Assembly: GCF_023721795.1 (NCBI RefSeq)
Contig: NZ_JAMQYE010000001.1
Coordinates: 1-64,000, forward strand
DNA length: 64,000 nucleotides
Direction: 5' to 3'
Origin: Zeimonas sediminis
GTDB lineage: Bacteria; Pseudomonadota; Gammaproteobacteria; Burkholderiales; Burkholderiaceae_E
Positions within the stretch are counted from its first letter, which is position 1. The number at the start of each line of letters is the position of its first letter. The notes under the pieces are model-generated. The model had not been told where the DNA came from. It worked only from the letters and a program-made list of their open reading frames with translations, and searched no databases. The translations under genes and the position numbers were made by a program. Below, piece after piece: positions 17,326-27,019 of this stretch.

Positions 17326-19229
17326 TGGCTCTCCTGCAGATTTCCGAACCCGGCATGTCGCCCGAGCCGCACCGGCGGCGACTCGCGGTGGGCATCGACC
17401 TGGGCACGACCAACTCGCTGGTGGCCGCGGTGCGCTCCGGCGCGGCCGACGTGCTGCCCGACGCCGGCGGCGGCGTGCTGCTGCCCTCGGTCGTGCGCTA
17501 CGGCCCCGACGGCGCGGTGTCGGTCGGGGCCGAGGCCGCCGCCCAGGCGGCGGCCGACCCGCGCGACACGATCGTCTCGGTCAAGCGCTTCATGGGCCGC
17601 GGGCTCGCCGACGCGCAGGCGCTGCGCACGCCCTACGAGTTCGTCGACGCGCCGGGCATGGTCAGGCTGCGCACGCGGGCCGGCGACCTGAGCCCGGTCG
17701 AGGTTTCGGCCGAGATCCTCCGGGTGCTCAGGGCGCGGGCCGAGGACACGCTCGGCGGCGAGCTGGTCGGCGCGGTCGTCACGGTGCCGGCCTACTTCGA
17801 CGATGCGCAGCGGCAGGCCACCAAGGACGCGGCCCGGCTGGCGGGCCTCGAGGTGCTGCGCCTGCTGAACGAGCCGACCGCGGCGGCGGTCGCCTACGGT
17901 CTCGATGCGGGCGCCGAGGGCACCTACGTCGTCTACGACCTCGGCGGCGGCACCTTCGACGTCTCGATCCTGCGCCTGTCGCGCGGCGTGTTCGAGGTCG
18001 TCGCCACCGGCGGCGACTCGGCGCTCGGCGGCGACGATTTCGACCGCCGCATCGTCGAGTGGGCGCTGCGCGAGACCGGCCTCGCGCCGGCCGACAGCGC
18101 ATCGCCGATCGACGACGCCTTGGCCGCGGGCAGTCTGTCGGCGGGCGACCTGAGAGCGATGGCCAACGAGGCGCGGCGCGCCAAGGAAGCGCTGAGCGAG
18201 GCCGAGGCGGACACTTTCTCGGTGCAGTTGTCCGACGCGACCCGCGTGCGCCTGCCGCTGGCCTCGGCGCGCTTCGAGGCGCTGACGGCCGACCTGCTGG
18301 AACGCACGCTGGCGGCGACGCGCCGGGCGCTGCGCGACGCGAGGCTCGCCGCGGCCGACGTCGACGGCGTGGTGCTGGTCGGCGGCGCGACCCGCATGCC
18401 GCAGGTTCGGCGGGCCGCTGCGAAGCTGTTCGGCCGCGAGCCGCTCGACAGCATCGACCCCGACCGCGTCGTGGCGCTCGGCGCGGCGATGCAGGCCAAC
18501 CTGCTGGCCGGCAACGGCGGCGACGACTGGCTGCTGCTCGACGTGATCCCGCTTTCGCTCGGCCTGGAGACGATGGGCGGGCTGGTCGAGAAGATCGTGC
18601 CGCGCAATGCGACGATCCCGACCGCGCGCGCGCAGGACTTCACCACCTTCCGCGACGGCCAGACCGCGCTGGCGATCCACGTGGTGCAGGGCGAGCGCGA
18701 GCTGGTGTCCGATTGCCGCTCGCTCGCTCGCTTCGAGCTGCGAGGCATTCCGCCGATGGCTGCCGGCGCCGCCCGGATCCGGGTCACCTTCCAGGTCGAC
18801 GCCGACGGCCTGCTGTCGGTCACCGCGCGCGAGCAGTCGAGCGGCGCGGCGGCCTCGGTCACGGTCAAGCCCTCGTTCGGGCTGTCCGACGAGGAGATCG
18901 CCTCGATGCTGCAGGGCTCCTTCGCCGCGGCAGGCGACGACATGAGGCTGCGCGCGCTGCGCGAGCAGCAGGTCGAGGCCGAGCGCCTGCTCGAGGCCAC
19001 ACTGGCGGCGCTGGCCGCCGACGGCGACCTGCTGTCTGCGCCCGAGCGGGCCGACGTGGAGGCGCTGATCGCACGGCTCGGCGCCGCTCGCGAGGGCACC
19101 GACACCGCCGCGATCCGCAAGGCGATCGAGGCGCTTGCCGGTGGCACCGAGGCCTTCGCGGCGCGCCGGATGGACCGCGCGATCGGTCTTGCCCTGACCG
19201 GCCGGCGGCTCGACGAGATCGGCCGCTGA
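17325..19229 (+). CDS. hscA: Fe-S assembly chaperone HscA
   Basis: Specialised Hsp70 of 634 residues (616 in E. coli) that binds the LPPVK motif of IscU and drives cluster release. Nucleotide-binding motifs are [12 protein letters not shown] near residue 24, [34 protein letters not shown] and [13 protein letters not shown] substrate-binding beta domain with [14 protein letters not shown] and a helical lid follow. Start ATG overlaps the hscB stop (TGATG), indicating translational coupling. Confidence 0.97.
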   Translation: MALLQISEPGMSPEPHRRRLAVGIDLGTTNSLVAAVRSGAADVLPDAGGGVLLPSVVRYGPDGAVSVGAEAAAQAAADPRDTIVSVKRFMGRGLADAQALRTPYEFVDAPGMVRLRTRAGDLSPVEVSAEILRVLRARAEDTLGGELVGAVVTVPAYFDDAQRQATKDAARLAGLEVLRLLNEPTAAAVAYGLDAGAEGTYVVYDLGGGTFDVSILRLSRGVFEVVATGGDSALGGDDFDRRIVEWALRETGLAPADSASPIDDALAAGSLSAGDLRAMANEARRAKEALSEAEADTFSVQLSDATRVRLPLASARFEALTADLLERTLAATRRALRDARLAAADVDGVVLVGGATRMPQVRRAAAKLFGREPLDSIDPDRVVALGAAMQANLLAGNGGDDWLLLDVIPLSLGLETMGGLVEKIVPRNATIPTARAQDFTTFRDGQTALAIHVVQGERELVSDCRSLARFELRGIPPMAAGAARIRVTFQVDADGLLSVTAREQSSGAAASVTVKPSFGLSDEEIASMLQGSFAAAGDDMRLRALREQQVEAERLLEATLAALAADGDLLSAPERADVEALIARLGAAREGTDTAAIRKAIEALAGGTEAFAARRMDRAIGLALTGRRLDEIGR

Positions 19230-19299
19230 CCCTGCCTGCAGCGAGACTTCCACCCCACGGATCACCCCTTGCCGGCCGCCCCGCGCGGCCATCGAAGAG

Positions 19300-19638
19300 A
19301 TGCCCAGGATCACCGTTCTGCCCCACGAAGCCCTTTGCCCGCAGGGCGCCGAGTTCGACGCCGAGCCGGGCGCCGTGCTCTGCCGCGAGTTGCTCGATCA
19401 CGGCATCGCGATCGAGCACGCCTGCGAGCTGTCCTGCGCGTGCACGACCTGCCACGTGGTCGTGAAGCAGGGCTTCGCCTCGCTCGACGCCTCGGAAGAG
19501 GAGGAGGACGACATGCTCGACAAGGCCTGGGGCCTGACGGCACAGTCCCGCCTGTCCTGTCAGGTGCGCGTGAAGGCTGCCGACCTGACCATCGAGATCC
19601 CGAAGTACACGATCAACCACGCCCGCGAAGAGCACTGA
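19300..19638 (+). CDS. fdx: ISC-type [2Fe-2S] ferredoxin
   Basis: Adrenodoxin-type ferredoxin of 112 residues that supplies electrons to cluster assembly on IscU. The cluster ligands are Cys42, Cys48, Cys51 and Cys87 (CELSCACTTC then RLSC), with the extra Cys46 also present as in E. coli. It is acidic, with an EEEEDD run near 66-71. It follows hscA after 70 bp. Confidence 0.96.
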   Translation: MPRITVLPHEALCPQGAEFDAEPGAVLCRELLDHGIAIEHACELSCACTTCHVVVKQGFASLDASEEEEDDMLDKAWGLTAQSRLSCQVRVKAADLTIEIPKYTINHAREEH

Positions 19639-19663
19639 GCCTCCCGGTGCCAGGAGCAGCGAC

Positions 19664-19858
19664 ATGAAGTGGACCGACGTCCAGGCGATCGCGATCGAGC
19701 TCGCCGAGGCCCACCCCGACATCGACCCGAAGTCGGTGCGTTTCACCGACCTGCACCGATGGGTGCTCGAGCTGCCCGGCTTCGACGACGACCCGAAGCG
19801 CTCCGGCGAGAAGATCCTCGAAGCGATCCAGCAGGCCTGGATCGACGAGGCCGATTGA
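19664..19858 (+). CDS. iscX: IscX (Fe-S assembly accessory protein)
   Basis: Small acidic protein of 64 residues, the usual IscX size, starting MKWTDVQAIAIELAEAHPD. It binds iron and IscS and modulates cysteine desulfurase activity, possibly as an iron-dependent regulator. Last gene of the isc operon, 25 bp after fdx. Confidence 0.95.
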   Translation: MKWTDVQAIAIELAEAHPDIDPKSVRFTDLHRWVLELPGFDDDPKRSGEKILEAIQQAWIDEAD

Positions 19859-19933
19859 GGACGGAGCGGGGCCGGTGAGCCTGGGGCCGGTTGCGCCGGT
19901 CCCGGACGATCCGCCCGCGAGGCGAGACCCGCG

Positions 19934-20935
19934 ATGACGCTCGACCCGGTCGTCCTGTTCTTCCTGCTCGGGGTGGGTGCCCGGCTGGCGCGCTCCGACC
20001 TGCGCCTGCCCGACGCGCTCTACGAGACGCTGTCGATCTACCTGCTGCTGGCGATCGGCCTGAAGGGCGGGGTGGAGCTCGCCCGGCAGGACCTGCTCGC
20101 GCTGCTGCCGGTCGCGGCCACTGCCTTCCTGCTGTCGGCCGCGATCCCGCTGATCGCGTTCCCGCTGTTGCGCGGCCCGGTGCGGCTCGCGCGTCCCGAT
20201 GCCGCTTCGATCGCCGCCCACTACGGCTCGGTTTCGGTCGTGACCTTCGCGGTCGCTCAGAGCGTGCTCGCGCGTGCCGGCGTCGAGGCGCCGCCCGAGT
20301 TTGCCGTGCTGGTCGCGATCATGGAGGCGCCCGGCATCGTCGTCGGGATCATGCTCGCACGGGGCCTCGGCAGCCGGCGAGCGGCCGGCGCGGCCGGCGC
20401 GGCCGGGGCGGCCGGGGGCGACGCGGCGACGGCCGGTGCGGGAATGCGCTGGGCACCGCTGCTGCACGACGCGATCTTCGGCAAGGCGGTCTACCTGCTG
20501 CTGGGCGGCCTGGCGATCGGCGCGCTGGTCGGCGAGGCCGGGCTCGCGCCGCTCAAGCCGGTGTTCGGCGACCTGTTCCGCGGCGCACTCGCGCTGTTCC
20601 TGCTCGAGATGGGGCTGGTCGCGGGCGGCCGGCTCGGGGACCTGCGCCGCGCCGGTCCCAGGCTGGTGAGTTTCGCGCTGCTGGCGCCGCTGCTGTTCGG
20701 CTCGATCGGCCTGCTGGCCGGCAAGCTTCTCGGGCTCGGCGTGGGCGGCATCACGCTGCTGGCCACGCTGGCCGCTAGCGCCTCGTACATCGCGGCGCCG
20801 GCGGCGATGCGGGTCGCGGTGCCCGAGGCCAACCCGGCGCTGTCGATCGGCGCCTCGCTCGGCGTCACCTTCCCGTTCAACGTGACCGTCGGCGTCGGGC
20901 TGTACCTTTTCATCGCGCAACGGCTCGCGGGGTAG
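19934..20935 (+). CDS. SbtA-family sodium-dependent bicarbonate permease
   Basis: Inner-membrane protein of 333 residues with about ten hydrophobic segments in two inverted halves. It fits the SbtA family (formerly DUF897): the N-terminus LDPVVLFFLLGVGARLARSDL, an IGLKGGVELAR segment and late GITLLATLAASASYIAAPAA are typical. Cyanobacterial SbtA takes up bicarbonate with sodium. In a heterotroph it could feed carboxylases or pH balance. A Gly/Ala-rich loop (AAGAAGAAGAAGGDAA) near residues 155-170 separates the halves. A PII-like gene follows after 34 bp. The gene starts 75 bp after iscX and may share its transcript. Confidence 0.85.
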   Translation: MTLDPVVLFFLLGVGARLARSDLRLPDALYETLSIYLLLAIGLKGGVELARQDLLALLPVAATAFLLSAAIPLIAFPLLRGPVRLARPDAASIAAHYGSVSVVTFAVAQSVLARAGVEAPPEFAVLVAIMEAPGIVVGIMLARGLGSRRAAGAAGAAGAAGGDAATAGAGMRWAPLLHDAIFGKAVYLLLGGLAIGALVGEAGLAPLKPVFGDLFRGALALFLLEMGLVAGGRLGDLRRAGPRLVSFALLAPLLFGSIGLLAGKLLGLGVGGITLLATLAASASYIAAPAAMRVAVPEANPALSIGASLGVTFPFNVTVGVGLYLFIAQRLAG

Positions 20936-20969
20936 CGCCGGAAGCGGGGCGAGCGGAGGACGAGGATCG

Positions 20970-21272
20970 ATGGACAAGCACCCGAGGAAGCTGCTGGTCG
21001 TGGTCACCGAGGCGGCGATCGAGAAGGCCGTCGTGCAGGACGCCCGCCGGCTCGGCGCGCACGGCTACACCGCGTCGGCGGTGCGCGGCGGCGGGCTGCA
21101 GGGCGAGCGCGAAGGCGCCTGGGAAGCCGACCGGTCGGTCGAGCTGAAGATCGTCTGCGGGGTCGACACGGCCGAGCGGATCGCCTCGCACCTTCTCGCC
21201 ACCTACGCGCCGAACTACGCGATGACGGTCTGGCTGGCAGACGTCCAGGTGTTCAGGGCCGAGAAGTTCTGA
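20970..21272 (+). CDS. PII-like regulator of the SbtA permease (SbtB-like)
   Basis: This 100-aa protein is a ferredoxin-fold PII-like protein: an N-terminal strand KLLVVVTEAAIEKAVVQDAR, then a T-loop region GYTASAVRGGGLQGEREG, and a final strand AMTVWLADVQVFRAEKF. SbtB proteins bind adenine nucleotides and form complexes with SbtA to gate bicarbonate uptake. Pairing with an SbtA gene supports that role strongly. A good ribosome site (GGAGGA) precedes ATG 20970. Its 3' end overlaps the opposing MFS gene by 20 bp. Confidence 0.82.
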   Translation: MDKHPRKLLVVVTEAAIEKAVVQDARRLGAHGYTASAVRGGGLQGEREGAWEADRSVELKIVCGVDTAERIASHLLATYAPNYAMTVWLADVQVFRAEKF

Positions 21273-22518
21273 TCGTCGCGTCCTGCGGGCCCCAGCGGCG
21301 AGCGACGAGGGCCAGCGCCGCGATCGCCGCGAGCGCGCCGGCCGACAGCACGGCGAGCAGCCAGAGCCCGGCTCGCGGCCCGAACGCCTCGACCAGCGCC
21401 GAGAAGGCGACCGGCGCGGCCGCCGCCACCGCGAACGCCGGGCCCGCCACCGTGCCCAGCAGCTCGCCGTAGCCGCGGCTGCCGAAGACCGCCAGCGGCA
21501 GCGAACCGCGCACGATCGTCATCAGGCCGTTGGCGCAGCCGTAGAGGATCACGAACAGCGCCGCGGCCGCGCCCGAGCCCGGCCAGGCCAGCGCCACGAC
21601 GAAACCGGCCGGCACCAGCGCGACCGAGGGCGGGGCGGTCGCGAGCGCGCTGAAGCGGCTCTGCAGCAGCATCTCGACCAGCCGTGCGGCGACCTGCGCC
21701 ACGCCCATCAGCGCGGCCGCCGACACGACCACCGCGGTGCCGAGGCCGAGCCCGTCGAGCAGGCCGGGCAGGTGGGCGGCCATCGTCGAGGCCACGAACG
21801 CGTGCAGCGTGAAGGTCGAGCCGATCAGCCACAGGGCGAGCCTGCGCTGCGGATCCGAGAGTCCCATGCCCGGGTGAGGCCGGGGCGGATTCGGGGCGCC
21901 GCCGCCGGCGCCCGCCGCGTCGTGCCGGCCGCCGGCGAAGCGCCAGTGCAGCGGCAGGCAGACCGTGAGGTTCAGCACCGCGTAGGCGACCAGCGTGGCC
22001 CGCCAGCCGAACTGCGCATCCAGGAAATGCCCGATCGGCCAGAAGACGGTCGAGGCCAGCCCGCCGAGCAGCGTCAGCAGCGAGATCGCGCGGCGCGCGC
22101 CGGCTCCGGCCAGCGCGGTCAACGCGGCGAATGCGCCGTCGTAGAGGATCGAGCGCAGCGCGAGCCCCAGCAGGGTCCAGCCGGCGAGCAGCCCGACCAG
22201 GCCGCGCGCCGCGGCGAGCGCCAGCAGGCCGGCGGCCGCGATCGCCGACGCGGCGCTCATCACCTTGCGCGCGCCGAGCCGGTCGATCAGGCGGCCGGCC
22301 GGACGGGCAGTGAGCCCGGCGACCAGCAGGCCCCAGGAGAAGGCGCCGAGCACCGTGGTCTGGCTCAGCCCGAGGCCGTCGGCGGTGGGCGCGGCCAGCA
22401 CCGCCGGCATGTAGTGGGTGGTGCCCCAGCCGACGATCTGCGTGGCGCCGAGCGCCGCGATGACCGGTCCGAGGGCCGGGTGCCGGTCGTCGGCCTGCGG
22501 CGCCCCGGCATCGGCCAT
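21253..22518 (-). CDS. MFS transporter
   Basis: This 421-residue major facilitator has about twelve hydrophobic segments. The conserved loop-2 motif appears as GRLIDRLGARKVM. The first segment contains GWGTTHYMPAVLAAPTADGLG, which resembles the putative monocarboxylate/oxalate-type group of MFS exporters. The substrate is unknown. It lies 7 bp after lysS on the same strand, so it is probably read from the same transcript, though it is not obviously related to translation. ATG 22518. Tail overlaps the sbtB-like gene. Confidence 0.85.
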   Translation of the reverse strand: MADAGAPQADDRHPALGPVIAALGATQIVGWGTTHYMPAVLAAPTADGLGLSQTTVLGAFSWGLLVAGLTARPAGRLIDRLGARKVMSAASAIAAAGLLALAAARGLVGLLAGWTLLGLALRSILYDGAFAALTALAGAGARRAISLLTLLGGLASTVFWPIGHFLDAQFGWRATLVAYAVLNLTVCLPLHWRFAGGRHDAAGAGGGAPNPPRPHPGMGLSDPQRRLALWLIGSTFTLHAFVASTMAAHLPGLLDGLGLGTAVVVSAAALMGVAQVAARLVEMLLQSRFSALATAPPSVALVPAGFVVALAWPGSGAAAALFVILYGCANGLMTIVRGSLPLAVFGSRGYGELLGTVAGPAFAVAAAAPVAFSALVEAFGPRAGLWLLAVLSAGALAAIAALALVARRWGPQDATIRTSRP

Positions 22519-22525
22519 CGGCGTC

Positions 22526-24121
22526 TCAGTCTTCGCGCTTGAGCGCCGGGAACAGCACCACGTCGCGGATGCTCGGGCTGTCGGTCAGCAGCATGACCAG
22601 CCGGTCGATGCCGATGCCGCAGCCGCCGGTGGGCGGCATGCCGTATTCCAGCGCGCGGATGTAGTCGGCGTCGAAGTACATCGCCTCCTCGTCGCCGGCG
22701 TCCTTGGCGGCCACCTGCGCGTGGAAGCGCTCGGCCTGGTCCTCGGGATCGTTCAGCTCGGAGAAGCCGTTGGCGATCTCGCGGCCGGTGATGAACAGCT
22801 CGAAGCGCTCGGTGATGCCGGGCCGCGAATCGGAGCTGCGGGCGAGCGGCGACACCTCGACCGGATAGTCGATGATGAAGGTCGGGTCCCAGAGCTGGCC
22901 CTCGGCGACCTCCTCGAACAGCGCGAGCTGCAGCGCGCCGAGCCCGGCGTTGGCGAGCGGCGGCAGGTCGACCGCCGCGCCCAGCCGCTTCAGCTCGCCG
23001 CGCAGGAAGCCGGCGTCCTGCAGCTGGGCCGGCATGTACCGAGGCGCGTACTTGGCGATCGCGCCGGTGATCGACAGTCGCTCGAAGGGCCGGCCCAGGT
23101 CGATGCTGCGTCCCTGGTAGCTGACCGTGGTCGAGCCGGTGGCCGCGCGCGCCGCGTCGCGGATCACTTCCTCGGTGAAGTCCATGATCCACCGGTAGTC
23201 GGTGTACGCGGCGTAGAACTCCATCATCGTGAACTCGGGGTTGTGCCGCGGGCTGATCCCCTCGTTGCGGAAGTTCCGGTTGATCTCGTAGACGCGCTCG
23301 AAGCCGCCGACGATCAGCCGCTTCAGGTACAGCTCGGGCGCGATCCGCAGGAACATCTGCTGGTCGAGCGCGTTGTGGTGCGTGACGAAGGGCCTGGCCG
23401 CCGCGCCGCCGGGGATCGGGTGCAGCATCGGCGTCTCGACCTCGAGGAAGCCGTGCGAGGCCATGAAGCTGCGGATCGCGCCCATCGTGCGGCTGCGCGC
23501 CACGAAGGTGTCGCGCGACTCGGGCGTGACGATCAGGTCGACGTAGCGCTGCCGGTAGCGCAGCTCCTGGTCCGCGATGCCGTGGAACTTGTCGGGCAGC
23601 GGCCGCAGCGACTTGGCGAGCAGCCGGATCGACGTGCAGCGCACCGACAGCTCGCCCTTCATCGTCTTGAACAGCACGCCCTCGCAGCCGACGATGTCGC
23701 CGAGGTCCCAGTGCTTGAAGGCCTCGTGCACCTCGGCGCCCACGCCGGCGTCGTTCAGCCACAGCTGGATGCGGCCGTCGGCGCCGGCGCTGCTGGTGGC
23801 CGAGCCGTCCTGGATCGTCGCGAAGCTGGCCTTGCCCTGGACGCGCTTGAGCACGATCCGTCCGCCCAGCGTGACCGCGACGTTCTCGGCCTCGAGCTGC
23901 TCGCGGGTCTTGAAGCCGTAGTGCTGGTGCAGGGCCGCCGCCCGGTGCGCCGGGCGGAAGTCGTTCGGGAACGCGATGCCGCCTTCGCGCAGCCGCGCCA
24001 GCTTGGCGCGGCGCTCGGCGACGATCGCGTTGTCCTCGTGCGCCGGCGGCGCGGCCCGGTGCTCGTCGCTCTCCGGAGAGGCGGGGGCCGTGGAAGGCTG
24101 CTCGTGCGTGGGGGCGGTCAA
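22526..24121 (-). CDS. lysS: Lysyl-tRNA synthetase, class II
   Basis: Charges tRNA-Lys with lysine. 531 residues: an N-terminal extension of ~30 Pro/Ala/Glu-rich residues, an OB-fold anticodon domain, then the class II core with motif 2 ([20 protein letters not shown]) and motif 3 ([13 protein letters not shown]). The protein is slightly longer than the E. coli enzyme (505) because of the N-terminus. It lies 4 bp after prfB, as in many bacteria. Confidence 0.96.
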   Translation of the reverse strand: MTAPTHEQPSTAPASPESDEHRAAPPAHEDNAIVAERRAKLARLREGGIAFPNDFRPAHRAAALHQHYGFKTREQLEAENVAVTLGGRIVLKRVQGKASFATIQDGSATSSAGADGRIQLWLNDAGVGAEVHEAFKHWDLGDIVGCEGVLFKTMKGELSVRCTSIRLLAKSLRPLPDKFHGIADQELRYRQRYVDLIVTPESRDTFVARSRTMGAIRSFMASHGFLEVETPMLHPIPGGAAARPFVTHHNALDQQMFLRIAPELYLKRLIVGGFERVYEINRNFRNEGISPRHNPEFTMMEFYAAYTDYRWIMDFTEEVIRDAARAATGSTTVSYQGRSIDLGRPFERLSITGAIAKYAPRYMPAQLQDAGFLRGELKRLGAAVDLPPLANAGLGALQLALFEEVAEGQLWDPTFIIDYPVEVSPLARSSDSRPGITERFELFITGREIANGFSELNDPEDQAERFHAQVAAKDAGDEEAMYFDADYIRALEYGMPPTGGCGIGIDRLVMLLTDSPSIRDVVLFPALKRED

Positions 24122-24125
24122 GGCG

Positions 24126-25230
24126 TCAGACTCCCTGCTTCAGGCTGGCGGTGATGAAGGCGTCGAGGTCGCCGTCGAGCACCGCGCGGGTGTTGCTGAT
24201 CTCGACGTTCGTTCGCAGGTCCTTGATCCGCGAGTTGTCGAGCACGTAGGAGCGGATCTGGTGGCCCCAGCCGATGTCGGCCTTGCCGGCCTCGATCTTG
24301 TCCTGCTCGGCGCGGCGCTTGCGCATCTCGTGGTCGTAGAGCCGCGCGCGCAGCATCTTCATCGCCGAGTCGCGGTTCGAGTGCTGCGAGCGGTCGGTCT
24401 GGCACTGCACGACGATGCCGGTCGGGTTGTGCGTGATCCGCACCGCCGACTCGGTCTTGTTCACGTGCTGGCCGCCGGCGCCCGAGGCGCGGTAGACGTC
24501 GATGCGCAGGTCGGCCGGGTTGATCTCGACCTCGAAGGAGTCGTCGACCTCCGGGTACACGAACACCGAGGCGAACGAGGTGTGCCGCCCGCCGCTGGAG
24601 TCGAACGGCGACTTGCGCACCAGCCGGTGGATGCCGGTCTCGGTGCGCAGGTAGCCGTACGCGTACTCGCCGGAAACCTTGATCGTGGCGCCCTTGATGC
24701 CGGCGACGTCGCCCTCTGACTCCTCGAGCACCTCGGTCTCGAAGCCCTTGCGCTCGCAGTAGCGCAGGTACTGGCGCAGCAGCATCGAGGCCCAGTCCTG
24801 CGCCTCGGTGCCGCCGGCGCCGGCCTGGATCTCGATGAAGCAGTTGCTCGGGTCGGCCGGGTTGGAGAACATGCGGCGGAACTCCAGGTCCTCGACCTGG
24901 CTCTCGACCGCCTGCACGTCGGCCTCGACCGCCGCCAGCGTGTCGTCGTCGTCTTCGCCGCGCGCCATCTCGAAGAGCTCGCCGCTGTCGGCGAGCCGCG
25001 CGTCGATGTCGATCAGGCGCTCGACCACGCCTTCCAGGGACTTCTTCTCCCGGCCGAGCTCCTGCGCCCGCGCCGGGTCGTTCCAGATGTCCGCGCTCTC
25101 GAATTCGCGGTTCAGGACCTCGAGCCGGTTCTTCTTCCGGTCGAAGTCAAAGATACCTCCGGAGTTCCGCGGCCCGCTCGCGCAGGTCGCCGATCAGGGA
25201 ATCGATCTGATTCAGGCGTTCGGCTTCCAT
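24126..25230 (-). CDS. prfB: Peptide chain release factor 2, programmed +1 frameshift
   Basis: Terminates translation at UGA and UAA. The gene is in two frames: 27 codons from ATG 25230 end at CTT-TGA (TGA at 25149-25147). Reading then shifts +1 to GAC at 25148 and continues to 24126, giving 367 residues (365 in E. coli). The shift site GGAGGTATCTTTGAC has the internal Shine-Dalgarno and slippery CTT of the classical autoregulatory element: when RF2 is scarce the ribosome shifts. The SPF stop-reading tripeptide ([10 protein letters not shown]) and the GGQ motif ([13 protein letters not shown]) are present. It lies between recJ (37 bp) and lysS (4 bp). Confidence 0.97.
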
Positions 25231-25267
25231 GGCGTGCTCCTTTCTGCAATTCGTGAAAAACCCGACA

Positions 25268-27019
25268 TTATAGGGCCGGCGCGACCGCCTCGATCACCAG
25301 CTGCACCCGGGCGCGGCCCTGCCAGTCGTCGCGCAGCAGGCGGTAGGCGAGCAGCGCATCGGACGGCACCGGCTCGGTGCGCCCGAAGGCGATCGCGTCG
25401 AGCCGCTGCGCGCCGTGGCGCAGCGCGAGCTTCAGGTGGCGCTCGCCGACGATCGTCTGGCGCTCGACGACGAAGCGGTCCGAGAACAGCGGCTCCGGGA
25501 AGCCCTGGCCCCAGACCTGCGCCTCGATCTCCTCGAGCAGGTCCAGGCCGATGCGGCCGGGCTCCAGGCCGCCGTCGGTGGCCAGCACCCTCGCGAAGCA
25601 GGCCGGATCGGCGAGCTCGGCGAGCGCCTCGTCGAAGGCCGCGGCCAGCCGCGCGACGCCGTCGGCTCGCATCGACAGCCCGGCCGCCATCGCGTGGCCG
25701 CCGAATCGCAGCAGCAGGCCCGGCTCGCGCTTGTCGACCAGGTCGAGCACGTCGCGCAGGTGCACGCCCGGGATCGAGCGGCCGGAACCGCGCAGCACCG
25801 CCGGATCCGCGCTCGACGGCGCGAGCGCGATCGCAGGGCGGTGCAGGCGCTCCTTGACCCGGCTGGCGACCAGGCCCACGACGCCCTCGTGCCAGCCCTC
25901 GCGGAACACGACGACGCCCAGGCCGCCTTCGGCGAGCGAGTCGAGGTCGGCCATCGCCTCGTCGCGCATCGTGGCCTCGATCTTCCTGCGCTCGCGGTTC
26001 ATCGCGTCGAGCTCGCTGGCGAGTTCGTCGGCGCGGGCCTCGTCGTCGGTCAGCAGGCATTCGATGCCCAGCGTGGCGTCGGCCAGGCGCCCCGCGGCGT
26101 TGATCCGCGGGCCCAGCGCGAAGCCGAGGTCGGCGCTGACCGCGCGGCGCGCGTCGCGCCCGGCGACCCGGAGCAGCGCGCGGATGCCGGCGCAGGCGCG
26201 ACCCGCGCGGATCCGCCGCATGCCGGCCGCGACCAGCAGGCGGTTGTTGCGGTCGAGCCTGACCAGGTCGGCGACCGTGCCGAGCGCGACGAGGTCGAGC
26301 AGGTTCTGCAGCGGCGCGTCGGCCGGGCTGGCCCGGCCGCTCGCGCCGGCCGCTGCAGCCGGCCCCGCGGGCTGCGCCGCGGCGCGCCGGCGCAACTCGG
26401 CCCGCAGCGCGATCAGCAGGTAGAACATCACGCCGACACCGGCCAGGTTGCGGCTGCCGAAGCCGCAGCCGGGCTGGTTCGGATCGACGATCGCGTCGGC
26501 CTCGGGCAGCTCGGGGCCGGGCAGGTGGTGGTCGGTGACGATCACCCGCATGCCGCGCGCGCGCGCCGCGCGGACCCCGTCCACGCTGGCGATCCCGCTG
26601 TCGACGGTGATCAGCCAGTCCGGCTTGCCCAGCCGCGGGTGGGCGGCTGCGAGTTCGACGACCGCCTCGCCGAGTCCGTAGCCGTGTTCGAAGCGATTCG
26701 GCACCAGGTAGTCGACCCGCGCGCCGAGCATTCGCAGCCCGCGCACCGCCACCGCGCAGGCGGTCGCGCCGTCGCAGTCGTAGTCGGCGATCACGCAAAG
26801 GCTCTCGCCGGCGGCGATCGCGTCGGCCAGCAGCGCGGCCGCCTCGGCGAGCCCCTTCATCGTGTCCGGCGGCAGCAGGCCCTCGAGCCCTTCTGAGAGC
26901 TCGGCCGGCGCGGCCACGCCGCGCGCGGCCAGCAGCCGCGCCAGCACCGGGGAAAGCCCCGCGCCCACCAGGCTCGCATAGGCCGGCTGCGGGACCGGCC
27001 GCACCTCGATCGCGGTCAT
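25268..27019 (-). CDS. recJ: Single-stranded-DNA exonuclease RecJ
   Basis: 5'-3' exonuclease acting in recombination and mismatch repair. 583 residues with the DHH-family metal motifs: IADYDCDGATA near residue 72 and VTDHHLPGP near 155, then a DHHA1 domain with GGHAMAAGLSM. The protein starts MTAIEVRPVP at 27019. Its ATG overlaps the stop of the upstream gene by four bases (ATGA), indicating translational coupling. A Pro/Ala-rich insert lies near residues 215-240. Length agrees with E. coli (577). Confidence 0.95.
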   Translation of the reverse strand: MTAIEVRPVPQPAYASLVGAGLSPVLARLLAARGVAAPAELSEGLEGLLPPDTMKGLAEAAALLADAIAAGESLCVIADYDCDGATACAVAVRGLRMLGARVDYLVPNRFEHGYGLGEAVVELAAAHPRLGKPDWLITVDSGIASVDGVRAARARGMRVIVTDHHLPGPELPEADAIVDPNQPGCGFGSRNLAGVGVMFYLLIALRAELRRRAAAQPAGPAAAAGASGRASPADAPLQNLLDLVALGTVADLVRLDRNNRLLVAAGMRRIRAGRACAGIRALLRVAGRDARRAVSADLGFALGPRINAAGRLADATLGIECLLTDDEARADELASELDAMNRERRKIEATMRDEAMADLDSLAEGGLGVVVFREGWHEGVVGLVASRVKERLHRPAIALAPSSADPAVLRGSGRSIPGVHLRDVLDLVDKREPGLLLRFGGHAMAAGLSMRADGVARLAAAFDEALAELADPACFARVLATDGGLEPGRIGLDLLEEIEAQVWGQGFPEPLFSDRFVVERQTIVGERHLKLALRHGAQRLDAIAFGRTEPVPSDALLAYRLLRDDWQGRARVQLVIEAVAPAL

